The notes under the pieces are model-generated. The model did not search any database. It saw nothing but the letters and a program-made list of their open reading frames with translations, and was not told where the DNA came from. Shown here piece after piece: positions 35,387 through 42,866 of a DNA stretch of 64,000 bases (position 1 is the first letter of the stretch; every line of letters starts with the position of its first letter). The stretch comes from Deinococcus alpinitundrae. GTDB lineage: Bacteria > Deinococcota > Deinococci > Deinococcales > Deinococcaceae. The position numbers were made by a program, and so were the translations under genes. The stretch is from contig NZ_WXZL01000002.1 in NCBI RefSeq assembly GCF_009982895.1, positions 186,001-250,000 of the forward strand, in the 5' to 3' direction.

Positions 35387-36213
35387 CGGTGGCCTCTCCC
35401 TCGCCGGCCCTGTCTGCCGCCGGAATCATTCGTGCTGCCCGCGCCGGGGGGTACGCGCTGGCGGCCTTCAACGCGGTCAATCTGGAAACCGCGCAGGCCA
35501 TCGTGCGGGCGGCCGAAGCTGCGCATGCGCCGGTGATCCTCCAGTTCTCCCAGAACGCCGCCCGGCACGGCGGACTGACGCAACTCGCCGCACTGGGCCT
35601 GAGCCTGAAAGCACAGGCCAGCGTGCCTGTGCTGCTGCACTTCGACCACGCCGAGGACGAAGCTGTGGCGCTCGAAGCCCTGAACCTGGGCTTCGACGGC
35701 GTGATGCTCGAAGGGGATGACCCGGCCACCCTGCGCCGTCTGGCGAACGCGGCCCACGACTCAGGCAGCTACTTCGAGGCCGAGTACGAGGTGGTGGTCA
35801 AGGGCGAGCGCAGTGGCGAGCGCCACGATGATCCGGCGCACCTGGCCGCCTTCATTCGGGGCAGCGGCTGCGACATTCTGGCGGTGGATATCGGTAGCGC
35901 ACACAAGCAGGAGAGCAAGAACGCCCACCTGGATTTTGAGCGACTGGAGCGGCTGGCCGAGTTGACCACCCTGCCGCTGGTGCTTCACGGGGCCAGCAGC
36001 GTGCCGCTCGACGCGCTGGCACGGGCGGCCAGACTCGGCGTCGCCAAGATCAACCTCGCCACCGATCTGACGCTGGCCTTTACGGCCGCCGTTCGGGCGG
36101 CGCTGGACGGCGGAGCCAAAGACGCCCGCCAGTACCTGGGAGCCGGGCGCGACGCCATGCAGGCCCGTGCCGAGACGTACATCCGTGCGCTGGGCGGCGC
36201 GGACCGGGCATGA
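35383..36213 (+). CDS. Class II aldolase, tagatose-1,6-bisphosphate type
   Basis: This zinc-dependent class II aldolase of about 276 residues is related to KbaY/GatY and Fba. The catalytic stretch VLLHFDHAEDE gives Asp88 and zinc ligand His89; further zinc ligands lie in VDIGSAHKQE and LVLHGASS. EAEYEVVV and KINLATDL are also typical. The GTG at 35383 is chosen because it gives a GTGA overlap with agaS; the open frame extends upstream inside agaS. It would split tagatose 1,6-bisphosphate into glyceraldehyde 3-phosphate and dihydroxyacetone phosphate. Confidence 0.88.
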   Translation: MTVASPSPALSAAGIIRAARAGGYALAAFNAVNLETAQAIVRAAEAAHAPVILQFSQNAARHGGLTQLAALGLSLKAQASVPVLLHFDHAEDEAVALEALNLGFDGVMLEGDDPATLRRLANAAHDSGSYFEAEYEVVVKGERSGERHDDPAHLAAFIRGSGCDILAVDIGSAHKQESKNAHLDFERLERLAELTTLPLVLHGASSVPLDALARAARLGVAKINLATDLTLAFTAAVRAALDGGAKDARQYLGAGRDAMQARAETYIRALGGADRA

Positions 36214-37103
36214 TCGTCGCCCTGACCCCCAACCTGTCGCTGGACCGGACGATGACCCTGGACCGTCCGCTGCTGCCGGGCCAGCTCCACCGCGTCACGG
36301 GCCTGACGGTGGCGGCGGGGGGCAAGGGCGTCAACCTGGCACGGGCCGTGCGGGCCTTCGGCGGCGCGAGCTGTGTGGCAGGCGTGGTGGGCGGCTTCAA
36401 TGGCCAGCACTTCCGTGCCCTGCTGGACGCCGAGGGTCTGGGCAGCGTACTGGAGAACGGTGAGGGCGAGACCCGCGAGTGTCAGGCTCTCCTCAGCGGC
36501 GGTGATTCAGGCGGCCACCCCACCGAGATCAATGAAGCGGGTCCCCCGTATCAGCCGGAAGCGGTGGCCCGGCTGCTGGCGCGACTGCCGGAAGGTCAGG
36601 TGGTGGTCTGCGGCAGCCTCGCGCCAGGAACACCAACAACGGCATTCATTGAAATGCTGCGCGGCCTCGGCAGGCCGGTGGTGGACAGCAGCGGCGCGGG
36701 ACTGCAAGCCGCCCTCGAGGCCGGGGCCAGCCTGATCAAGCCCAACGAACACGAGCTGGAAGGGCTGATCGGCAGCCCGAGCCTGGAGTCTGCCCGTGAG
36801 CTGCATCGCCGCAGTGGCGTTGAGGTCCTGCTGACACGCGGAGAACGAGGCGCGGCCCTGATCGGTGCGGAGGTCTGGGAGGTCGAGGCCCCTCACATCG
36901 AGGTGCGCAATCCTGTCGGCAGCGGCGACACGCTGCTGGGAACCTTTCTGTGGGCGCGTCAGGGCGGCCAGTCGGCTCCCGACGCGCTGCGGCTGGCCGT
37001 GGCGGCGGGCAGCGCCAACGCGATGCTGGGCGGGCCTCTGAAGTTCCGAGTCGAGGTGGCGCGGGAACTGGTGGACCAGACCCGGCTGCTGACCCCGGTA
37101 TGA
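36210..37103 (+). CDS. PfkB-family kinase, probable tagatose-6-phosphate kinase
   Basis: This 297-residue ribokinase-fold enzyme is of the LacC/FruK type. The N-terminal LTPNLSLDRTM and VAAGGKGVNLARAVRAFGG motifs bind the sugar phosphate. The C-terminal anion hole is NPVGSGDT with catalytic Asp240. In this operon it fits phosphorylation of tagatose 6-phosphate before the aldolase. 1-phosphofructokinase activity is the main alternative. It overlaps the aldolase gene as ATGA. Confidence 0.87.
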   Translation: MIVALTPNLSLDRTMTLDRPLLPGQLHRVTGLTVAAGGKGVNLARAVRAFGGASCVAGVVGGFNGQHFRALLDAEGLGSVLENGEGETRECQALLSGGDSGGHPTEINEAGPPYQPEAVARLLARLPEGQVVVCGSLAPGTPTTAFIEMLRGLGRPVVDSSGAGLQAALEAGASLIKPNEHELEGLIGSPSLESARELHRRSGVEVLLTRGERGAALIGAEVWEVEAPHIEVRNPVGSGDTLLGTFLWARQGGQSAPDALRLAVAAGSANAMLGGPLKFRVEVARELVDQTRLLTPV

Positions 37104-37202
37104 GGGGGCAGCGACACGGGTCGGGAGTCTACTAGCTCGAACCTCTCGCCCGCTTCGGCCCGTGGTGAGCCGAACTCATTTTTGCTTCTGGAGACACCTG
37201 TC

Positions 37203-37346
37203 ATGACCAAGATAGCCATCCTCGGTGCCGAAGGTGCCGGGTTCGCCCAGCAGGTGATTACTGACAGCCTCTCCAACGAGAGTCTGCCTGTGCTGGACCC
37301 ACTGACCGCTGCCGTCTATTCACTGCACGAGCAGGCGAGCGAGTGA
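37203..37346 (+). pseudogene. GH4 glycosidase reduced to its two ends (47 codons)
   Basis: An intact small frame with a GGAG ribosome site encodes MTKIAILGAEGAGFAQQVIT, the NAD-binding N-terminus of family GH4 (alpha-galactosidase/6-phospho-glycosidase), joined in frame to DPLTAAVYSLHEQ, which resembles the extreme C-terminus of GH4 enzymes. About 400 central residues are missing. The stop overlaps the GTG start of the oxidoreductase (GTGA), so the operon structure survived the deletion. A functional small peptide is unlikely but the frame is undisturbed. Confidence 0.65.
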
Positions 37347-38611
37347 GTGGGCCGGTCACGCTGCTGATTCTGGGCGCGGGCAGCCGGGGACAGACCTACG
37401 CCGATTACGTCCGTGGTCATCCGGCAGAGGGTGTGGTGCTGGCGGTGGCCGAGCCGGACCCGGTGCGCCGTGCCGCCTTCGCCGAACGTCACGGCCTGCC
37501 GCCCGAGCGGGTCTTCACCGACTGGCAGGCGGCACTGGCCCAATCCAAACTGGCCGATGTGGCGGTCATCGCCACCCAGGACACCGATCATGTCGCTCCG
37601 GTGGAGCATGCCGCCGCCCTCGGCTATCATCTGCTGCTGGAAAAACCGATGGCCCCCGATGAGGACGGTTGCCGCCGCATCGTTTCGGCCGCCGAGCGAC
37701 ACGGCGTGATGCTGGGGGTGTGCCATGTGCTGCGCTACACCGCCTACACCCAGGCGCTCAAGTCTGTTTTAAAGGCAGGAACCATCGGCGAGATCGTCAG
37801 CGTGGAGCATCTGGAGCCGGTGGGGTACTGGCACCAGGCGCATTCGTTCGTGCGCGGCCACTGGCGCAATGCCAGAGAAAGCAGCCCGATGCTGCTGGCC
37901 AAATCCAGCCACGATCTGGACTGGCTGCGCTACATCGTCGGCCTGCCCTGTCAGCGCGTGTCGTCCTTCGGCAGCCTCAAGCACTTTCGCCGCGAGGCGC
38001 AGCCGCCCGGCGCGGCAGACCGCTGCCTGGATTGCCCGCCGGAGATCGAAACCGCCTGCCCGTACTCGGCCAAACGCTATTACTTCGGTCAACTGGAGGC
38101 CGGGAACACCGGCTGGCCGCTGAACGTCGTCACTTCCGACCTGACCCTGGGGGGCGTGACGGCGGCGCTGCAAGACGGTCCATATGGCCGCTGCGTCTAC
38201 GCCTGCGACAACGATGTGGTGGATCATCAGGTGGTCAACTTCGAGTTCGCAGGCGGTGTGACGGCCAGCTTAACCATGACCGCCTTCACCCGCGCCCGTG
38301 GCCGCGAGACCCGCATTTTCGGCACGCGCGGCGAACTGTACGGCGACAGTCAGAAAATAGAAATCTACGACTTTCTGACGGGTGAGACCTCCGTGCTGGA
38401 CACCGCCGTCGCCTCGGACGGCAGCATCCTGTCGGGGCACGGCGGCGGGGATGATGGGTTGATGGCGGCGTTTCTGGAAGCGGTGCAACGGGGCGATCCC
38501 GGACTGATTCTCAGCGGCCCGCAGGAAACCCTGGAAAGTCACCTGATGGTCTTTGCGGCGGAGCGATCGCGCGGGACGGGACAGGTGGTCGACGTGACGC
38601 CCACCGTCTAA
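37343..38611 (+). CDS. Gfo/Idh/MocA-family NAD-dependent oxidoreductase
   Basis: This 422-residue protein has an N-terminal Rossmann fold (LLILGAGSRGQTYADYV), VAVIATQDTDHV and LLEKPMAPDE, the EKP motif of the family near residue 93. The C-terminal half has a Cys-rich insert (CLDCPPEIETACPYSAKRY) found in a subset of sugar-acting members. Substrate is unknown; a sugar dehydrogenase is likely. Because GH109 glycosidases share this fold and use NAD, a glycosidase-like role beside the dead GH4 gene is conceivable. The GTG start overlaps the GH4 remnant. Confidence 0.88.
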   Translation: MSGPVTLLILGAGSRGQTYADYVRGHPAEGVVLAVAEPDPVRRAAFAERHGLPPERVFTDWQAALAQSKLADVAVIATQDTDHVAPVEHAAALGYHLLLEKPMAPDEDGCRRIVSAAERHGVMLGVCHVLRYTAYTQALKSVLKAGTIGEIVSVEHLEPVGYWHQAHSFVRGHWRNARESSPMLLAKSSHDLDWLRYIVGLPCQRVSSFGSLKHFRREAQPPGAADRCLDCPPEIETACPYSAKRYYFGQLEAGNTGWPLNVVTSDLTLGGVTAALQDGPYGRCVYACDNDVVDHQVVNFEFAGGVTASLTMTAFTRARGRETRIFGTRGELYGDSQKIEIYDFLTGETSVLDTAVASDGSILSGHGGGDDGLMAAFLEAVQRGDPGLILSGPQETLESHLMVFAAERSRGTGQVVDVTPTV

Positions 38612-38815
38612 ACGCGGGGATTAGGGCCGGGGCGTCCTCCACCAGAACAAAGAAGGTGGAACCGGACATCACCATCAAGCCGCCCGAATGCACCGCGCCC
38701 AACGCAACAGGCGTACCGACTTTGAGTCCGGTCAAGCGCAGCAGCTTCTTCGGTCACCGATGCGGCAGCGTGGAAACCCCCGTGCCAGACGAAGATCACA
38801 GAACCTCTAGTACAT
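38612..38815 (-). pseudogene. FGGY sugar kinase, central fragment
   Basis: The minus strand reads SVTEEAAAL, then after a one-base frameshift LTGLKVGTPVALGAVHS and GGLMVMSGSTFFVLVEDAP. These match the hinge and second ATP-binding region of FGGY kinases (the TGLxxGTPVxxG and MxMxGST motifs). Both ends of the gene are missing. It lies tail-to-tail with the oxidoreductase. The tail of an FGGY kinase occurs 11 kb away on the same strand (49688-49933). Confidence 0.6.
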
Positions 38816-39137
38816 GCCAGATGCGTGCGCCGTCGTCGCAAGTTCCGATGTGGGCATAGGTTTGAGAGAGTGATTGCCAGGTGGGTAGGGCGACGAACAC
38901 GCGGGGCTTGCGAGCTAGGGTCTCGACAGGTTCACGCACCCACAGGCAGAGGTGACCGTCCTGCACGGCCACACGGATGATCACGGTCTCGAGGGATAGG
39001 CGGATTGTCCTGGCCTCGTCCCGCGCCAGCTCGTATTTCTGAACGGTTCCCATCAGCGGCCCCTTCGTCTGGGAAGCCTGACAGCTTTGATCTGGGCTTG
39101 GACGGGCATGGGTTTGCGTGGGTAAGGGCTTGGGCAT
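38796..39137 (-). CDS. Small hypothetical protein, DUF7352-like
   Basis: This 113-residue protein has an AGGAG ribosome site six bases before the ATG at 39137. After a Pro/Ser-rich leader it contains KYELARDEARTIRL, IIRVAVQDGHLCLWV and a C-terminal ARIWHVLEV. This resembles a small family found in phages and plasmids (hot-dog of short beta strands ending in VWHVFE). The function is unknown. It overlaps the FGGY kinase fragment at its 3' end, suggesting insertion of accessory DNA there. Confidence 0.6.
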   Translation of the reverse strand: MPKPLPTQTHARPSPDQSCQASQTKGPLMGTVQKYELARDEARTIRLSLETVIIRVAVQDGHLCLWVREPVETLARKPRVFVALPTWQSLSQTYAHIGTCDDGARIWHVLEVL

Positions 39138-39581
39138 GGCAGGCTCCTGTGGCCGGGCTAAAAGAAAGTGAAAACTTGACATTCAACATTCCGAGCCTGC
39201 CCGCTCAGGCCCACGAAAGTTGCGTGAAGGCGGCTGAATTTCAGGCTCGGCTGTGGATTGCTTACAACCTGACGCTGCGGATCGAAGGTCTGCATGGCGC
39301 GGCGCTGAGCGAATCACGCAAGATCAGGTGCTTGAGGTGTTTCGGAAGGTGCAGGAACGCGCTGCCTAATTGGGCTAAAAGCAACGCCCAAAGCTCCAGC
39401 CACCACGTCCCTGACCTGAACAAGTTCTGTCAAGTTAACCGGGCATCATGTGAATAATGAGAATAGAATTTTTAGAAGTCTATATGGAACCGACCTAAAC
39501 CGTCCCTAAAACGGCAAATAATACGCTATGATAAAAACCAAACAATATTATTTAGCCAAAAAACTACAGAAATAAGGTAAT
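39138..39581. other. Mixed stretch with coding-like fragment, no intact gene
   Basis: On the plus strand AAEFQARLWIAYNLTLRIEG (from about 39230) and, in another frame, ITQDQVLEVFRKVQERAA look protein-like but are out of frame with each other and have no start. I could not assign a family. From 39450 on the DNA becomes AT-rich and appears non-coding. Confidence 0.45.
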
Positions 39582-39662
39582 ATGAGTCACCAATCACTTA
39601 ACTTGACAGAACCCTCTGATCAGCTTCGTCCACTTTTAGAGGGGCCTACCAAGGCAACATGA
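39582..39662 (+). CDS. 26-residue small ORF in AT-rich DNA
   Basis: An ATG with AAGGT four bases upstream opens a 26-codon frame containing LTEPSDQLRPLLEGPTKAT. The pattern LxxxxxxLxPLL is reminiscent of the first residues of IS5-type transposases, so it may be a truncated transposase start rather than a peptide gene. No following frame continues it. Confidence 0.3.
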   Translation: MSHQSLNLTEPSDQLRPLLEGPTKAT

Positions 39663-39772
39663 CACCAGGACATCTCCATCCATCAGCTTGATCTTTTCGA
39701 GCACCAAGGTTGAAGGAGAACCGGTTTTCCGGGAGCAGTTCACTCAAGCAGAAGAATCGCCGGGCTGTTGCC

Positions 39773-40345
39773 TCATTCCAGGGCGCTGCCGATCCAAGGC
39801 TCACTTTTGAGCAAATGTGGCCATTGGCGCTCATGGTTATAGAGATAACTGCGAAATGTCAAATGGTGGTCTTGCCAGCCAACCATCATCAGTAGGTAAT
39901 CGGCGTCAACCAGTCCCAGCGCTCTGGCCCGCTCCACCCAGATTAAATCGTCGTTTAATTTTGGCAACTGACGGTCGGGATACATCAGCCAGTTGCCCCG
40001 CCATTCGCAGCGCAGACCATAAAGGGTGGTCAGCGCGTCCGACCAGCCGAGGAGATAATGCTCATCGCTGACCAGCGGATCACCGTTGGACGGCCAGGAC
40101 CGGTAGCCGTTCCCTGCCGCGAACCGAATCTCGACATGCGTTGCACTGCGCAGCGTGCCGAATAAAGGACCGCCGCGGTAAGGACCAGGGGTGTCCAGCA
40201 AGCGTGTCAGCGTCTGTTCAGCGGATGGAGCCAGTCCCACATGGGTCAACGCTTTCAGATCGGTGCCCGTGCGCGGCGTCGGCTCACCGACCAATCCAAG
40301 AAAGCGGCGCTGGGCACGCGACAGGTCAAGCCGCACGGAAGCCAC
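39773..40345 (-). CDS. Hypothetical protein, 190 residues
   Basis: An uninterrupted frame from a GTG at 40345 encodes a soluble protein of 190 residues with no signal peptide or membrane segment. It is rich in Trp and Tyr in the second half (GYRSWPSNGD, RCEWRGNWLMYP, LLMMVGWQDHHLTF, YLYNHERQWPHLL). I do not recognise a family. No clear ribosome site precedes the GTG, so the true start may differ. Neighbours are degenerate DNA and an XRE regulator on the opposite strand. Confidence 0.55.
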   Translation of the reverse strand: MASVRLDLSRAQRRFLGLVGEPTPRTGTDLKALTHVGLAPSAEQTLTRLLDTPGPYRGGPLFGTLRSATHVEIRFAAGNGYRSWPSNGDPLVSDEHYLLGWSDALTTLYGLRCEWRGNWLMYPDRQLPKLNDDLIWVERARALGLVDADYLLMMVGWQDHHLTFRSYLYNHERQWPHLLKSEPWIGSALE

Positions 40346-40535
40346 AGGAGAATGCTGGAAAAAGACGTGCTGGACGTATGCTAATCTGCACAGTGATCCA
40401 CCTCAATACTGGATTCTGAAGGGGCTGAAGTTCCTAGGCTGCTGCCCCCTCAGGTTTCTATTATTGTCATTAAGCGACATGTTCGTCAAGTGAGATTGCG
40501 AAGACAGTGACGCGAAAGGGGTGTAGCAAGTCAGA

Positions 40536-40934
40536 ATGAGCTTAATGGCACAGGTACGGTGGAAACTTGCAGACCTTCTAGAGAGATATGGGATTACTGC
40601 TTATGGCGTTGCCAAGGCAAGCGAAATTCGCAGGGTAAACACGGTTTACCGGATTGCCAAACGAGGCGAAGAACCTATCCGAGTGGATCTGCCGACGTTG
40701 GCCGCTCTCCTGTCTGGCTTACGCGCCCTGACTGGCGAGGATATTCAGCTAACTGATATTTTGGAATACCATCCCGATGCCAATGAAGAAGATACAGAAG
40801 AAATGAGTGTGCCGTCATCTGACTTAGAGGCACAGCGCACAGTGGCCACCGCATTGGAACGACTCCAAGACCTAGATTTCACTGCAAAGCAACTTGCAAT
40901 GCTGATTAATCAATTGCAATCGGAAGTGAAGTGA
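40536..40934 (+). CDS. XRE/Cro-C1-type helix-turn-helix regulator
   Basis: This 132-residue regulator has an N-terminal Cro/C1-type helix-turn-helix (KLADLLERYGITAYGVAKAS ... TVYRIAKRGEEPIRVDLPTL, about residues 10-55) with the GEDIQLTDILEY helix that ends such domains. An acidic linker (DANEEDTEEM) and a short helical tail follow. An ATG at 40545 is an alternative start. The gene stands alone in degenerate DNA; it may belong to a former mobile element. Confidence 0.78.
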   Translation: MSLMAQVRWKLADLLERYGITAYGVAKASEIRRVNTVYRIAKRGEEPIRVDLPTLAALLSGLRALTGEDIQLTDILEYHPDANEEDTEEMSVPSSDLEAQRTVATALERLQDLDFTAKQLAMLINQLQSEVK

Positions 40935-40959
40935 AAAGCGGATAGTTTCTGACAAATCG

Positions 40960-41110
40960 GTTTAGAGCTTGAGAAAAGGCCAGTTGTGTGCCAAGACGGT
41001 CAGAGCCACGTTAAAGCGGAGTAAGCCGAGGGTTTTGATCTGTCTCCAGGGAATTGTCTGGGGGAGATGGCGCTCACAGAAACGCTTGATGTTGGCCAAA
41101 ATGTCATCAG
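40960..41110 (-). pseudogene. Transposase C-terminal remnant
   Basis: The minus strand reads RSADDILANIKRFCERHL, then PWRQIKTLGLLRFNVALTVL and AHNWPFLKL before a stop. This is the style of the last helices of IS4/IS5-type DDE transposases. The frame is broken upstream at about 41110. No terminal repeats were found. Confidence 0.45.
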
Positions 41111-41362
41111 CGGAGCGTGTCCAAACGAGTTACCTCTCAGCAGGATTGCAAGGCCCCTTCCTGGCCTTCCTGTGGGGAGGCTGTTCAATACTGTCCAGTA
41201 CAGCCTTCTTTGGACCTACACATGTGGCGTGACTGACTTTTGCCCAAGATATCTGCTGTCCGCGACAGACCACTCTAATTTTCTGGCCTTCCTATGCGGC
41301 CGTTTCAAATTCTGCCTTGAGTGGTCCGCCACACAGAGCCTCTGACGGGGCCCTATGAAGGC
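41111..41362. other. No supported gene
   Basis: Short broken frames only, probably continuing the transposase scar. No repeats or strong regulatory signals seen. Confidence 0.4.
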
Positions 41363-41452
41363 ATGCCAAAAACGAGAAAGATCATGCAGGCATCTAAACC
41401 CAAGCTCAGATCTCCTAAGCGACCCAGCCCACGCAAGCGGAAACGGCGCTAG
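41363..41452 (+). CDS. 29-residue extremely basic small ORF
   Basis: An ATG preceded closely by GAAGG opens 29 codons of which nearly half are Lys or Arg, ending PSPRKRKRR. It could be a nucleic-acid-binding micropeptide or a chance frame in decayed DNA. There is no clear family and the ribosome-site spacing is too short to be convincing. Confidence 0.25.
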   Translation: MPKTRKIMQASKPKLRSPKRPSPRKRKRR

Positions 41453-42007
41453 AGGGGAGTGCCGCTCGATTGATCAGTAAACCTACCGCTCAAAGCGCTC
41501 CACTCCCCGACGGGGAGGGAACGCGTTCTTTCGGAGGCATTGCCTGCAGCTTGGTTAGAGCGGTACGAACGCTGCGATTGCTGATTCAGCCCCCGCTTAT
41601 GGTCTCCCCCACCGGCCTGAGCAACTGCACCGTCAATGACCTGCAGCGGCTGATCGGGGTGCAGGTCGTCCGCCGCTGTCCATCCCTGCAGCCAGGTCGC
41701 CGCCTGAGCGTCTTGTCCTTCGCAGATGAGCTCTGTTCAGGAAAGGACCCTGCGGTTCGGCACTCATGGCGCTCAGCCGGGTCACTCTGCTCGTCACAGC
41801 AGTCGGTCTCCATCCATTCACCCTCGGCGCTGAGCTAGGTCGAAGCATCGAGACGGTGGGTTTCGCCGGTCGACCGCCAGATACCGCAGGTTCGCTCAGC
41901 TTGACGACGACCATCGTTGTTGAATTCAAAGAGCGCCTGCTGACCTCACCAGGTGGCCAGACTGTCCCGCTGCGGGTCCCAGAGCAGCAGCGCGTCCAAT
42001 CGCCGGA
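41453..42007. other. Decayed stretch without a recognisable gene
   Basis: Frames on both strands are short or low in domain character. The segment lies between small remnants and ends at a tandem repeat that borders the MFS fragment. Confidence 0.4.
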
Positions 42008-42031
42008 ACGCAGCACGCAGCACGCAGCACG
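42008..42031. repeat. 7-bp tandem repeat (ACGCAGC) at a gene-fragment junction
   Basis: Three full copies and a partial fourth copy of ACGCAGC sit exactly where the recognisable MFS transporter fragment begins. Slippage or end-joining at a breakpoint would produce such a pattern. Confidence 0.6.
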
Positions 42032-42046
42032 GTAGAGAAACTATCC

Positions 42047-42282
42047 TGAGCCGCTTGTTCCAGAACGCCGTGCCGATGAACCAGATGGGCGTGGCCATCA
42101 GCAGCAGGCAGTTCTTTCGGCAGATCGGCACGACGATCGGCGCAGCGGTCTTCGGCACCCTGCTGATCAACAATCTGCAGACAGAACTGCCCAAGTACTT
42201 GCCGAACGTGCCGGGGATGGAAAGCCTCAGCAAGAACATCAACCTGGGCGCGATGCGTTCCAGCAGTGGCTGCCCCTTCTAG
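42047..42282 (+). pseudogene. MFS drug-efflux (DHA2 type) C-terminal fragment
   Basis: The frame gives [20 protein letters not shown], then [20 protein letters not shown] and [13 protein letters not shown]. This is the conserved QNAVP...FFRQIGG...AVFGT region of 14-helix multidrug transporters (EmrB/QacA type). The first 11-12 helices are absent and no start codon fits. The sequence then ends in a non-homologous tail. Confidence 0.68.
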
Positions 42283-42664
42283 CTTCAGCGCCTTCGGAAA
42301 GGGTTGTAGATCAGCTCGCGGTTTGTTGGAAGTCATTTGCCTGAACCAGGTCAGCACGCCGGATGGCTGCCGGGGAATCACTCACGGCCTTGAGGTCCAG
42401 CGGGTAGTGGATGGCGCAAGTCACGTTCAGGCATCGGTGGAACGGCGCTGAGGCCAGTGAACGCCTTGATCGGTGTGCTCTCGTTCTGGCAGGCGTGCGC
42501 CATCTTCCAACCAACGCTCCAGCCACCGGTAGAGCATATGTCTCCTGTTCAGGGAGCTGAGCAACTACCCAGAGGCTACCGTGCACTTCAATCCCCTCGT
42601 GCTGGCAGCGTTGGCATAGTCGGCGTTCGCTGGTTCGTACCACCTGGCCAGCGAGGCGGGCGTA
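42283..42664. other. No supported gene
   Basis: Only broken frames are present between the MFS and response-regulator fragments. I see no repeats or promoter that I can defend. Confidence 0.4.
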
Positions 42665-42802
42665 GTGAAGGCGTTCAGCCGCACTGAGCTTGACTTGCTA
42701 TTGACCCTCGCTGAGCACCCGGGCGTGGCGTTCGCCCGGGACCGGCTGCTCGAACGGGTCACCCTGGCAGGGCTGGCGTTCAGAGTCCGTGCCAAGCCGT
42801 GA
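42665..42802 (+). pseudogene. OmpR-type response regulator DNA-binding fragment
   Basis: The frame reads FSRTELDLLLTLAEHPGVAF, then ARDRLLERV, matching the first helices of the OmpR winged helix (LTxTEFxLLxxLxxxPGxVxSRxxLLxxVW). The receiver domain is missing, and the recognition helix is replaced by unrelated residues before a stop. It lies 64 bases before a histidine kinase gene and may be the remnant of another two-component pair. Confidence 0.65.
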
Positions 42803-42853
42803 GCACCATCAGCCCAGCCTCCAGTTTGAAGCGCAGTCCAGAGATTCAAACGA

Positions 42854-42859
42854 TATCCT
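42854..42859 (+). promoter_or_regulatory. Leaderless -10 box of the histidine kinase gene
   Basis: TATCCT lies seven bases before the ATG at 42867, which decides the start: the open frame runs 78 bases further upstream but has no signal there. Confidence 0.55.
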
Positions 42860-42866
42860 GATCAAC

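Noticed and set aside
42008..42031. Possible CRISPR-like repeat
   Set aside because: Only about three adjacent 7-bp units, no spacers and no cas genes; treated as a tandem repeat at a breakpoint.
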